From Acidithiobacillus ferridurans (GTDB lineage Bacteria; Pseudomonadota; Gammaproteobacteria; Acidithiobacillales; Acidithiobacillaceae), in the NCBI RefSeq assembly GCF_003966655.1, contig NZ_AP018795.1, positions 372,001-436,000 on the forward strand: DNA of 64,000 nucleotides. Direction: 5' to 3'. The notes beneath the pieces are model-generated. The model was not told the DNA's origin. It did no database searches and saw nothing but the letters and a program-made list of their open reading frames with translations. Positions 37,097 through 45,689 of this stretch are shown here, one piece after another. The translations under genes and the position numbers were made by a program. Position 1 is the stretch's first letter; the number at the start of each line of letters is the position of its first letter.

Positions 37097-37687
37097 ATGA
37101 ACGAGAATGCAGCATTACTGAACAAAGAGGTACCGGACTCGGGTGGGGATCTGCCCGTGCGCTACGACCGGACAACCATCATTCTGCACTGGCTCACCGT
37201 GGTTCTGGTCGTCGTACTCTTTGCCCTGGCCGAAATCTGGGATTTTCTCGAGCATGGGGCGCCGCTCCGGAAGGAGTTCCAGTCCCTTCATATTTCACTG
37301 GGCATCCTGCTGACGCTGGTGCTCATAATACGGCTGGGCTGGCGTACCACACGCGGCACGCGCATGCCGGCGGCGACAAACTTGCAGGAAAGGCTGGCGA
37401 AAGGGATGCAACATGCGCTCTACCTTCTGCTGGCAGTACAGGTAGCACTAGGCTTTCTGCTGCGCTGGGCACAGGCGGAATCCTTCACGTTCTTCGGGCT
37501 CTTCTCCCTGCAGTTTGCGACCGTCAAAAATCACGCCCTGGAACACACCTTCGGCAACTTCCACAATATCATTGCCTGGACCATCATCATCCTCGCTGGT
37601 CTGCATGCTGCGGCGGCACTGATGCACCACTACATCCTCAAGGATGACACGCTGGAACGGATACTCCCCAGAAAAACCGGCCGTTAA
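37097..37687 (+). CDS. Cytochrome b561 family protein
   Basis: The 196-residue membrane protein has four helices. Haem-ligand histidines are in TTIILHWLTVVLVVV (helix 1), QSLHISLGILLTLVL (helix 2), MQHALYLLLAVQVALGF and FGNFHNIIAWTIIILAGLHAAAAL (helix 4). This is the prokaryotic b561 set, which transfers electrons between quinol and other carriers or superoxide. ATG 37097 follows AAAGAGGG. A quinone-linked role under redox stress is the usual inference. Confidence 0.85.
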   Translation: MNENAALLNKEVPDSGGDLPVRYDRTTIILHWLTVVLVVVLFALAEIWDFLEHGAPLRKEFQSLHISLGILLTLVLIIRLGWRTTRGTRMPAATNLQERLAKGMQHALYLLLAVQVALGFLLRWAQAESFTFFGLFSLQFATVKNHALEHTFGNFHNIIAWTIIILAGLHAAAALMHHYILKDDTLERILPRKTGR

Positions 37688-37900
37688 GCCGCCCGCGCAA
37701 GGCGTTTTCCGGTCAATTCCACCGCGGACCGCCCTGGAGCAAACCCGGCGCCAATGCTCCGGGAGGACCGTGGCCAATCCTCCCCATTCATGAGGGTTAG
37801 GCTGCCGGGCAGAGGGAACTCATCGGGCAAAATATCGGTCCATGAATCTGGTTGCAGTATTCCCTCGGCGACCATGCCCTTAGAAAAATGAGGAACGTCA

Positions 37901-38695
37901 ATGACTACAGCCGCACTTAGCCCAGCCAACGAAAAGAACGCCATGCTCAAGGTACCGAAGATCACCATGTATTTCTGGATGGCGAAACTCCTGACCACCG
38001 CCATGGGAGAAGCCACGTCGGATTTTCTCGTTTTCCACACGAACCCCTATCTGGCCGTGGTAGGTTGTGGATTGTTATTCCTGGCTGCTATCTGGCTGCA
38101 GATGCGGAGCAATCAATATACCGCACACTATTACTGGTTTGCCGTCATCATGGTGAGCATCTTCGGCACCCAAATAGCGGACGTCACCCATGTCGTGCTG
38201 GGCGTTCCCTATGACATCTCGACATCCGTTTTTCTGGTTACCTTGATCGGGATTCTGGGTACCTGGAAACTCAAAGAGAGAACCCTTTCCATTCATAGTG
38301 TGCATACACCTCGGCGAGAGGCATTCTATTGGGCGACCATCGTCGCCACCTTTGCCCTGGGCACCGCCGCCGGTGACATGACAGCATCGACCCTGGATTT
38401 AGGCTACCTTGGATCGGGCTTACTATTTGTCCTCTTGTTTGGCATTCCCGTCGTTGCATATTTCATGTTCGACCTTAATGAAATCGCCGCCTTCTGGATA
38501 GCCTATATCCTGACCAGACCGCTGGGGGCTTCTTTCGCGGATTGGACAGACAAACCGATACGGTTCGGTGGCCTTGGTCTTGGCACGGGCCCGGTGAGTA
38601 TATCGCTGACGCTGGTCATTTTGATGCTGCTCATCTTCCTGATGATTTCCAGAGTAGATGACCCCAACCGAGCGCAAAAGATAGAGGTACGCTAG
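37901..38695 (+). CDS. COG4705-type multispanning membrane protein
   Basis: The 264-residue protein has seven or eight hydrophobic helices arranged as two repeats. Each repeat starts with a similar motif: FWMAKLLTTAMGEATSDFLV near residue 25 and WATIVATFALGTAAGDMTAS near residue 150. This matches the uncharacterised COG4705 family, whose substrate is unknown. ATG 37901 follows GAGGAA. The gap before it (37688-37900) holds an open reverse-strand frame of about 62 codons (MVAEGILQP...LARAA) that I could not identify. Confidence 0.7.
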   Translation: MTTAALSPANEKNAMLKVPKITMYFWMAKLLTTAMGEATSDFLVFHTNPYLAVVGCGLLFLAAIWLQMRSNQYTAHYYWFAVIMVSIFGTQIADVTHVVLGVPYDISTSVFLVTLIGILGTWKLKERTLSIHSVHTPRREAFYWATIVATFALGTAAGDMTASTLDLGYLGSGLLFVLLFGIPVVAYFMFDLNEIAAFWIAYILTRPLGASFADWTDKPIRFGGLGLGTGPVSISLTLVILMLLIFLMISRVDDPNRAQKIEVR

Positions 38696-38786
38696 TAATC
38701 TGCCGCTAACAACCAAGATGTAATCGCTAGGCTATAGGCCACTGAGAAAACATTTAATAGCCCAAAAAATGAACACTTATAAAGGT

Positions 38787-38816
38787 TTCGTGGGGAAGCT
38801 ATAGCTTCCCCACGAA
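38787..38816. repeat. Perfect 30-bp palindrome
   Basis: TTCGTGGGGAAGCTA is followed directly by its exact complement TAGCTTCCCCACGAA, with no spacer. There is no T-run. The gap 38696-39239 otherwise holds only frames of doubtful sense. One reverse-strand frame (about 38777-38995) includes EPLSLPMRTGVPPSLDRLNK and a LVSQEVRRW segment and may be a gene remnant of unknown type. Confidence 0.7.
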
Positions 38817-39239
38817 GGCCATCGCCGAACCTCTTGGCTGACCAGTTTGTTCAACCGGTCTAGAGATGGCGGCACACCGGTACGCATCGGCAGCGAGAGG
38901 GGCTCGAACACGTGCTGCACGTTATCAACGCTCCGTCCTCGCCTATCACTTCTGGCCGATGATTGGTGTAGATACCTGCAAAGCCCATCGGATACTCAAA
39001 TTTTTATGGGGATTGAAGAGCAGGTATCATCCTTGCGGGTCATGCAAGAAAAAATGGCTGATGTATCTGTGCGATGTAATCGTCGCCTAATCTTGGCTAA
39101 GGTCGGTGGATTAAAACCTTGTGATTGATATTTAACATATATGGAAGCATATCCTAAATGCTCTGGTACCTGGATTTACGAAGGACTAGGATCCCTCAAG
39201 TTCTATTCAGCCTTGCCATGAGTCATTTTTCATTAGCCA

Positions 39240-40556
39240 ATGCGAAAACAATCCCTGATTCCCAGCCCACCGTCCTCTGAATCCTCCGCAAAAAACCATA
39301 TTCGTCACGGCACCCGCTCATTCCGAAACACGAGCCTGGCGCTTTTCGCTGCGGGATTCGCCACATTCAGTATGATTTATTGTGTACAGCCCCTGATGCC
39401 TGCCTTCAGCAGAGAATATAGGGTGGCCGCCACGAGTAGTGCTCTTTCCCTGTCTTTGACTACGGGGATTCTGGCTTTCACGATGCTCCTGGTCGGGAAC
39501 TGGTCGGATCGTCTTGGACGTAAGCCAATCATGGTCTGGTCACTGTTCATGTCCGCATTTCTAGTGCTCGCCACGGGATTCTCTCCAAATTGGGATGTTT
39601 TTCTGCTGGCGCGGGCTTTGCTGGGCATCAGCATCAGTGGCTTGCCGGCGGTAGCTATGACGTATCTCAATGAGGAGGTGCATGCGGACTCTATTGGCAT
39701 AGGCATGGGGTTATATATCAGTGGAAGTGCAGTGGGTGGTATGTCAGGTCGGCTGATTGCTGGCGTTTTGGCCAATTATTGGGGTTGGCATGTTGCCATT
39801 ATCAGCATCGGCGTCATCAGCTTGATCGCTGCCGTTCTATTTGTTCGCAGTTTGCCGGATTCGCTGCATTTTTCCCCACAGCATGTGTCCTGGAATGGCA
39901 GAGTCCAGCAAATACGTATGTTGTTCAAAGATTCGGGGCTCCCTTGGTTGTTTGCGGAAGGCTTTTTCCTGATGGGCATTTTCGTGACCTTTTATAATTA
40001 TCTGACTTATCGCCTGATGGCTTCTCCTTACAACTTCAGTCAGGCTCAGGTGGGACTGATCTTCAGCGTCTACGGGGTTGGTATTTTCAGCTCTCCGATG
40101 ATGGGACATATTGCCGGGCGGATGGGGCGTCGAAAAGTGCTGTGGATGGCTTTTGCGTTGGTGATTACTGGAGTCCTTCTCAGTTTTGCGGGGCCCGAAT
40201 GGGCAATTATGCTCAGCACCATATTATTGACTTTTGGTTTTTTTGGAGGACATTCCATTGTCAGCAGTTGGGTGGGTCGGAGAGCGCATGGAGCCAAGGC
40301 GCAGGCGGCATCATTGTATCTCTTTTTTTATTATCTGGGTTCAGCGGTACTGGGAAGTTCCGGAGGATATTTCTATTCTGGCTGGTGTTGGGATGGTGTG
40401 GCTGGGCTGCTGATTTTTCTGGCAGCATCTGGACTGCTCATCGCCTGGAAACTGCGTGCGCTGCCGCCTCTGACTTCAATATCGTCAATAACTGTCGGAG
40501 AAGCGGTGAATGGTCCATACAGCGGTAAACCACATGGATATCAGAACGCGCACTAG
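39240..40556 (+). CDS. MFS transporter (YnfM-like)
   Basis: The 438-residue protein has 12 predicted helices with MFS motif A (GNWSDRLGRKPIMVWSLF) between helices 2 and 3 and a second copy IAGRMGRRKVLWM in the C-terminal half. The CVQPLMPAFSREYRV start of the helical part resembles the YnfM/arabinose-efflux branch, so efflux of a small molecule is likely. It converges on a LysR gene, and their 3' ends overlap by 119 bp on opposite strands. No clear ribosome site precedes ATG 39240. Confidence 0.82.
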   Translation: MRKQSLIPSPPSSESSAKNHIRHGTRSFRNTSLALFAAGFATFSMIYCVQPLMPAFSREYRVAATSSALSLSLTTGILAFTMLLVGNWSDRLGRKPIMVWSLFMSAFLVLATGFSPNWDVFLLARALLGISISGLPAVAMTYLNEEVHADSIGIGMGLYISGSAVGGMSGRLIAGVLANYWGWHVAIISIGVISLIAAVLFVRSLPDSLHFSPQHVSWNGRVQQIRMLFKDSGLPWLFAEGFFLMGIFVTFYNYLTYRLMASPYNFSQAQVGLIFSVYGVGIFSSPMMGHIAGRMGRRKVLWMAFALVITGVLLSFAGPEWAIMLSTILLTFGFFGGHSIVSSWVGRRAHGAKAQAASLYLFFYYLGSAVLGSSGGYFYSGWCWDGVAGLLIFLAASGLLIAWKLRALPPLTSISSITVGEAVNGPYSGKPHGYQNAH

Positions 40557-41364
40557 GGGAAGACAGCGGTATGTAACACACGCTATCTTGCTGTAGGTAT
40601 GAATAGGAAACTGGAAGAATGGTAATCCCCAGACCTGCCGCTACCAATCCTATCATTGTCGATGCTTCCTGCACTTCCTGAACAATTTTGGGATTAAACC
40701 CGGCATCGTGGCAAATCTGAAAAAACTGATTTCGTATACCGGTACCGGCCGAGTCTGCAAAAATAATGAACTGCTCGTGGACCAGTTGTGCCGGATCAAG
40801 AGGTACAGACAGGGTTGGAGAAATCGGACAGAGCGGGTGTTTGGCAGGTAGAACCGCTACGAGAGGATCGGCGTAGAGCATATGGGATTGAAGCATTACC
40901 GGTAAATGCTGAACCCGCATAATACCTACCTGTATTTTTTCGTGGATCAATGCGTCTATTTGTTCGAGAGAATTCAACTCTTCCAGACCCAGGTGCACAG
41001 ACGGGAATTGTGTCCGAAACTGGAATATGGCTCTGGGGACCTGTTTTGCCAACATGGTTGAGCGGGTCATGCCGATGTGCAGTTCCCCTTTCTCTCCGCG
41101 CTCCACACGGCGCACATAGTCCACGGCACGATCCACTTGGACAAGAATGGCACGGGCCTCTTTCAGAAATGCCTCTCCTGCATCGGTTAGCGCTACCCGA
41201 CGGTTAGTGCGTACAAGCAGCCGCGCTCCTAGCATTTCTTCAAGCGTATGAATCTGTTGGCTGAGCGGCGGCTGGGAAATGCCCACACGCTCTGCCGCGC
41301 GGCTGAAATGCAGCTCTTCAGCCACCGCGATGAAGTAGCGGAGATGGCGGAGTTCAAGTGACAT
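40438..41364 (-). CDS. LysR-type transcriptional regulator
   Basis: The 308-residue protein has the LysR winged helix at residues 3-62 (LRHLRYFIAVAEELHFSRAAERVGISQPPLSQQIHTLEEMLGARLL; key block RAAERVGISQPPLSQQI) and a periplasmic-binding-like effector domain that begins at GELHIGMT. It is closest in style to the BenM/CatM group. The inducer is unknown. It is convergent with the MFS gene rather than divergent, so it may not control it. Confidence 0.87.
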   Translation of the reverse strand: MSLELRHLRYFIAVAEELHFSRAAERVGISQPPLSQQIHTLEEMLGARLLVRTNRRVALTDAGEAFLKEARAILVQVDRAVDYVRRVERGEKGELHIGMTRSTMLAKQVPRAIFQFRTQFPSVHLGLEELNSLEQIDALIHEKIQVGIMRVQHLPVMLQSHMLYADPLVAVLPAKHPLCPISPTLSVPLDPAQLVHEQFIIFADSAGTGIRNQFFQICHDAGFNPKIVQEVQEASTMIGLVAAGLGITILPVSYSYLQQDSVCYIPLSSPSARSDIHVVYRCMDHSPLLRQLLTILKSEAAAHAVSRR

Positions 41365-41470
41365 TAATAATGAAGAGCCAACAATAAAAAGTTAAATAGA
41401 CAGAATGCTTCATCGTATCTCTTGCTGATCGTGGCGTATTGATGTTCTCATAGCAAGTTACATAAGGTGC

Positions 41471-41716
41471 TCATAACGCGGCCAAATACAAGTCTAATCC
41501 TATCCATTCCCCGTGGTCATGTCTGCCAATTTGCATGACTGCCTCTGTATTAGCATGACCTGCTCCCACTGATTCAAAAAAGCCTGCACGCACTGGGGTG
41601 CTGGAGTTACCAGAACCAATCCCGATATTGCCCGTGTACGGGTGTGCGTCATGGGGTGCTGTGGCTGTCCATGACGGGTGGACGGCTACCAGATCGGAGC
41701 CAGCGCCAGCGCCTAG
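41471..41716 (-). pseudogene. Unidentified coding remnant without start codon
   Basis: The reverse strand is open for 81 codons from after a TAG near 41717 to TGA at 41471-41473. It reads like real protein: SDLVAVHPSWTATAP, YTGNIGIGSGNSSTPVRAGF, FESVGAGHANTEAVMQIG, and GEWIGLDLYLAAL at the end. No start codon lies upstream of the internal ATG. I do not recognise the family. The remainder of 41365-41804 shows nothing. Confidence 0.35.
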
Positions 41717-41804
41717 CTAACGCTTAGAGCCATCAAATCCTAATCAAAACCGACTACCAAGGATTTTGTCGTGCCGGGCGTAACGTATAACATATTGTTT
41801 TAAT

Positions 41805-41881
<77 letters not shown>

Positions 41882-41937
41882 TGAAGAACGGCGTGGAATG
41901 CACTGACCCCACGCCGCATACCGCTAAAAAACATCCG

Positions 41938-43833
41938 TCACGATGGAATCGTCACTTCACCGTCCACAAAACTGCGCAAACGCTCCGATCGAGAGGGATG
42001 GCGCAGTTTGCGCAGCGCCTTGGCTTCAATCTGGCGGATACGCTCACGAGTAACGTCAAACTGCTTGCCGACCTCCTCCAGCGTGTGGTCGGTATTCATC
42101 CCGATGCCAAAACGCATACGCAATACCTTGGCTTCCCGCGCTGTCAGGCCATTATCAAGCAACTCCTCGACCACTTCGCGAATGGCGGCGTTAACGGCCG
42201 AATCCGCTGGCGCCGTCACATTCCGATCTTCGATGAAGTCGCCCAAGTGCGAATCTTCATCGTCACCGATGGGCGTCTCCATGGAGATAGGCTCCTTGGC
42301 AATTTTCAGCACCTTGCGGATTTTATCCTCAGGCATTTCCATCCGTTCCGCCAACTCTTCAGGCGACGGTTCACGTCCCATTTCCTGGAGCATCTGGCGA
42401 CTGATTCGATTGAGTTTATTTATGGTTTCAATCATATGTACCGGAATACGAATAGTCCGCGCCTGATCCGCAATACTCCGCGTAATGGCCTGGCGTATCC
42501 ACCAAGTCGCATAAGTCGAGAATTTGTAGCCACGTCGGTATTCGAACTTGTCCACCGCCTTCATCAGGCCGATATTTCCTTCCTGAATCAGATCCAGGAA
42601 CTGCAGGCCACGATTGGTATACTTCTTGGCGATAGAGATTACCAAACGCAGGTTGGCCTCCACCATTTCCTTCTTGGCACGCCGCGCCTTGGCCTCACCA
42701 ATGGACATCAGGCGGCTGGCCTCTTTGATCTCGGCAATCGGCAAACCGGCACGCTTCTCAATATTCGCCAAGCGTTTCATGATCGCCACGATATCATCAC
42801 GAAACTCCACTAAACGGTTACTATAGGCATGACCAGCCGCGATTTGCTGATCAATCCAGCCGATATCACCCTCATGACCAGGATAACTACGTACAAAGTC
42901 TTTACGCGGGAAGCGCGCACGTTCAATGCACAGTTCCATCAACTCTCGTTCGCACTGACGCACCTCTTCCGTGAGCCCGCGCAGGGCGTCGGTCATGACG
43001 TCAATCTGACGACCGTTGAGTTTGATTTCCAGGAAACGCTCGGCGAGTTCCCGGCGCTGCTGCTGATAGCTTTCACCATGCATCTCACCCTCGGCATGGC
43101 TGGCCTGCAGCGCGGTATACGCAGCACGGATGACCGCAAAACGTTCCAATGCATCTTCGAGCTGTGGTCCCTTGTCTACGACTTCGATATCATCGTCTTC
43201 GGATTCTTCCTCATCCTCATCGACGTCCAGATCGTCGCCTTCCACCAGCACGCTTTCTTCCGCCTCACTGACGGTTTCTGCGTCCAGCGCGCTAAGATCA
43301 ATAAAGGCGTCGACCACCTCATCCAGGCGCGTCTCGCCGCGCTCCACCCGATCCGCGGCGTCCAGAAGAAGAGAGATGGTCGTCGGACAGGTCGATACCG
43401 CGCGCAACACCTGCATCAGGCCATCTTCGATACGCCGGGCAATTTCGATTTCGCCTTCACGCGTGAGCAGTTCCACGCTGCCCATCTCACGCATGTACAT
43501 ACGCACCGGATCACTGGTTCGCCCAATATCCGCCTCGACCACAGCCAGGGCTTCTTCTGCCGCTTCTTCCGCTTCCTGAGCGGCGACTACGGTACCACCT
43601 TCCCCATCCATCAGCAGGGTATCGTCGTCCGGAGCCTCCTCAAAGACTTCAATACCCATGTCATTGATCATGGAGATGACATTTTCCATCTGCTCGGGGT
43701 CGAAAACCTCTTCCGGCAAATGATCATTGATCTCGCGATAGGTCAGGTAGCCTTGCTCTTTACCACGCGCAATAAGCCGCTTCAGCTCAGACCGCTGAGA
43801 TTCATTATCCACTACACTCTCACCGTCTCTCAT
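41938..43833 (-). CDS. rpoD: RNA polymerase primary sigma factor
   Basis: The 631-residue sigma-70 has region 1.1 ([24 protein letters not shown]), an acidic non-conserved insert ([13 protein letters not shown] around residue 200), region 2 ([60 protein letters not shown]; core block [10 protein letters not shown]), region 3 and region 4 ([45 protein letters not shown]; core block [10 protein letters not shown]). ATG 43833 is used rather than the TTG two codons earlier. It ends the rpsU-yqeY-mutS2-dnaG-rpoD cluster, 110 nt after dnaG. Confidence 0.97.
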   Translation of the reverse strand: MRDGESVVDNESQRSELKRLIARGKEQGYLTYREINDHLPEEVFDPEQMENVISMINDMGIEVFEEAPDDDTLLMDGEGGTVVAAQEAEEAAEEALAVVEADIGRTSDPVRMYMREMGSVELLTREGEIEIARRIEDGLMQVLRAVSTCPTTISLLLDAADRVERGETRLDEVVDAFIDLSALDAETVSEAEESVLVEGDDLDVDEDEEESEDDDIEVVDKGPQLEDALERFAVIRAAYTALQASHAEGEMHGESYQQQRRELAERFLEIKLNGRQIDVMTDALRGLTEEVRQCERELMELCIERARFPRKDFVRSYPGHEGDIGWIDQQIAAGHAYSNRLVEFRDDIVAIMKRLANIEKRAGLPIAEIKEASRLMSIGEAKARRAKKEMVEANLRLVISIAKKYTNRGLQFLDLIQEGNIGLMKAVDKFEYRRGYKFSTYATWWIRQAITRSIADQARTIRIPVHMIETINKLNRISRQMLQEMGREPSPEELAERMEMPEDKIRKVLKIAKEPISMETPIGDDEDSHLGDFIEDRNVTAPADSAVNAAIREVVEELLDNGLTAREAKVLRMRFGIGMNTDHTLEEVGKQFDVTRERIRQIEAKALRKLRHPSRSERLRSFVDGEVTIPS

Positions 43834-43943
43834 AACCAACCTGCACTCGCGGAAAGCCGCGCATTATATAGGAAAAACCATACGCATGGAAAGGTGCCCC
43901 ATCACAGAACTGCACCCTCAGCCCATTTTTCATTTCATTCCGA

Positions 43944-45686
43944 TCAAACGTCGTTGTGCCTGTCGCGCCGGGACAAACGCACCACTTCAGCCCTCTCCTG
44001 CTCAGAGAGTGCGCTCAAACCACCCTGATCTGCGGCCCGGCTGATAAAGTGACTGCGCGCCGCAGCAAGGCGCTGGTTCACTCGCGCCACACAACCGGAA
44101 ATTTCAAGCCGCATTAGCACCTGTTCTTCCTCGTCGCCAGAGTCGCTCATCACCAGCGCGTAGCATGCCTCCGCATGTTTCAGTACCGACAGTTTTGCGA
44201 ATAGTTCGTGAGAGCTTAGATGGGTCATGTTGGCCAAAATATCAAGGGCCTCTGCCAGAATTTCAGCCATGGGATCACGGTCGAAGAGGAAAGGCAGCAA
44301 ATCGCGGTCCAACGCCTGCCAGGCGGGGTCTTCGGGAAAATTCAGCAATAATCGCAAAGCCGTTTTAAAAAGCGATCGTCCTCCGGGAGCGGAGAATGTC
44401 GCTTTACGCGGTGTGCGCGACGGCGCGCGCCGGGCGACGGGCGCCAATCCGCAAAGCATCTGCACCCGTTGTTCATAAACCTCCCGCAACACCGGATCGC
44501 TCACCCGCTTCAGAAAATCGCGCGCTGCATGCAGGAAAAGTGCCTTCTCATCTTCTGCGGCGAGGTTGTGTCGGCGTTGCAACTCCTCCAGAAAAAAATC
44601 GATGGCTGGACGCGCGGTCGGGAGCATCGATTCAAACGCCGCGCCTCCCTGTTCACGCACCAGCGAGTCCGGGTCCTGGCCATCCGGCAGGAACAGCAAC
44701 CGTAGTAGACGCCCCGCACGCAGATGCTCCGGCGCTGTCTGCACGGCCCGCCAGGCCGCATTACGTCCGGCAGTATCGCCATCGAAACAGAGCAGCAACT
44801 CGGGCGCTGCCCGGAAGAGCATTTCCATCTGGCTGTCCCCCAAGGCCGTTCCGCTCGCCGCGACAGCGTAGTCGATGCCAGCCTGATGCAGGGTAATGAC
44901 ATCCAGATACCCTTCCACCAGCAACACCCGCCCTGCTCGGCGCATCCCCTCCCTGGCATAGTGCAGACCATAGAGCACCCGCCCCTTGTGGTAGAGCGCG
45001 CTTTCCGGCGAGTTGAGGTATTTGGGTTCATGACCATCGAGACTGCGCCCCCCCAGTCCCACCGCCTGTCCTCGCCCGTCGCGAATCGGAAAAATCACTC
45101 GCCCGCGAAAACGGTCGTAGACCGATCCATCTTCACGGCCGCTCACCAGACCCGCGCCCAGCAACTGCTGGCGCAACGACGGTTCCTTGCCCAGTTTCTG
45201 GCTCAGAAACCCGGCCGCAGACGGTGCGTACCCCAGCTCGAAGCGCCCAATGATCTCATCGCTCAATCCCCTTCCACGCAGATACTCCTGCGCCGACGGG
45301 TGCTCTGCGAGAGCAGATCGGTAAACACCAATGGCTTTTTCGAGAATCGCCCGCAGCGGCCGAAGACTTTCCTGCTCTCCGGCAGGGCCGTCTTCCGGCA
45401 GGGCGACACCGACTTCGTCGGCGAGCGCCTTCACCGCCTCCGGAAAAGACAGTCGATCATGAGCCATCAAGAATCCGATGGCATTCCCATGGGCGTGGCA
45501 GCCAAAGCAGTAATAAATCTGTTTGTCGGCACTGACCGAGAAAGACGGGCTCTTTTCCTGATGAAAGGGGCAGCAGGCCCAGAAATCCCGGCCTTTTTTC
45601 TTCAGCGGTACGCGGCTATCGATGAGGCGCACCAGATCGCTCTGCTCCAGCAGGGCGTCAATGAATGCGGGAGAAAAGTTGGCCAT
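43944..45686 (-). CDS. dnaG: DNA primase
   Basis: DnaG makes RNA primers at the replication fork. The 580-residue protein has the CHC2 zinc ribbon (C39-x2-H42...C60-x2-C63), the RNA polymerase core with IFPIRDGRGQAVGLGGR, the TOPRIM block VLLVEGYLDVITLHQAG and LLCFDGDTAGRNA, and a C-terminal helicase-interaction domain. The gene starts three bases after the mutS2 stop. Confidence 0.96.
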   Translation of the reverse strand: MANFSPAFIDALLEQSDLVRLIDSRVPLKKKGRDFWACCPFHQEKSPSFSVSADKQIYYCFGCHAHGNAIGFLMAHDRLSFPEAVKALADEVGVALPEDGPAGEQESLRPLRAILEKAIGVYRSALAEHPSAQEYLRGRGLSDEIIGRFELGYAPSAAGFLSQKLGKEPSLRQQLLGAGLVSGREDGSVYDRFRGRVIFPIRDGRGQAVGLGGRSLDGHEPKYLNSPESALYHKGRVLYGLHYAREGMRRAGRVLLVEGYLDVITLHQAGIDYAVAASGTALGDSQMEMLFRAAPELLLCFDGDTAGRNAAWRAVQTAPEHLRAGRLLRLLFLPDGQDPDSLVREQGGAAFESMLPTARPAIDFFLEELQRRHNLAAEDEKALFLHAARDFLKRVSDPVLREVYEQRVQMLCGLAPVARRAPSRTPRKATFSAPGGRSLFKTALRLLLNFPEDPAWQALDRDLLPFLFDRDPMAEILAEALDILANMTHLSSHELFAKLSVLKHAEACYALVMSDSGDEEEQVLMRLEISGCVARVNQRLAAARSHFISRAADQGGLSALSEQERAEVVRLSRRDRHNDV

Positions 45687-45689
45687 GGC

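Noticed and set aside
37684-38040. Reverse-strand frame overlapping the COG4705 start
   Set aside because: The part in the gap (about 62 codons) looks faintly coding but has a poor ribosome site and overlaps two accepted genes; left unassigned.
40438-40556. Whether the LysR or MFS 3' end is wrong because of the 119-bp overlap
   Set aside because: Both proteins have normal family length with their stops as given, so a true convergent overlap is the simpler reading.
42829-44028. Long + strand open frames over rpoD (also 41893-42813)
   Set aside because: Antisense shadows of rpoD, which matches the family throughout.
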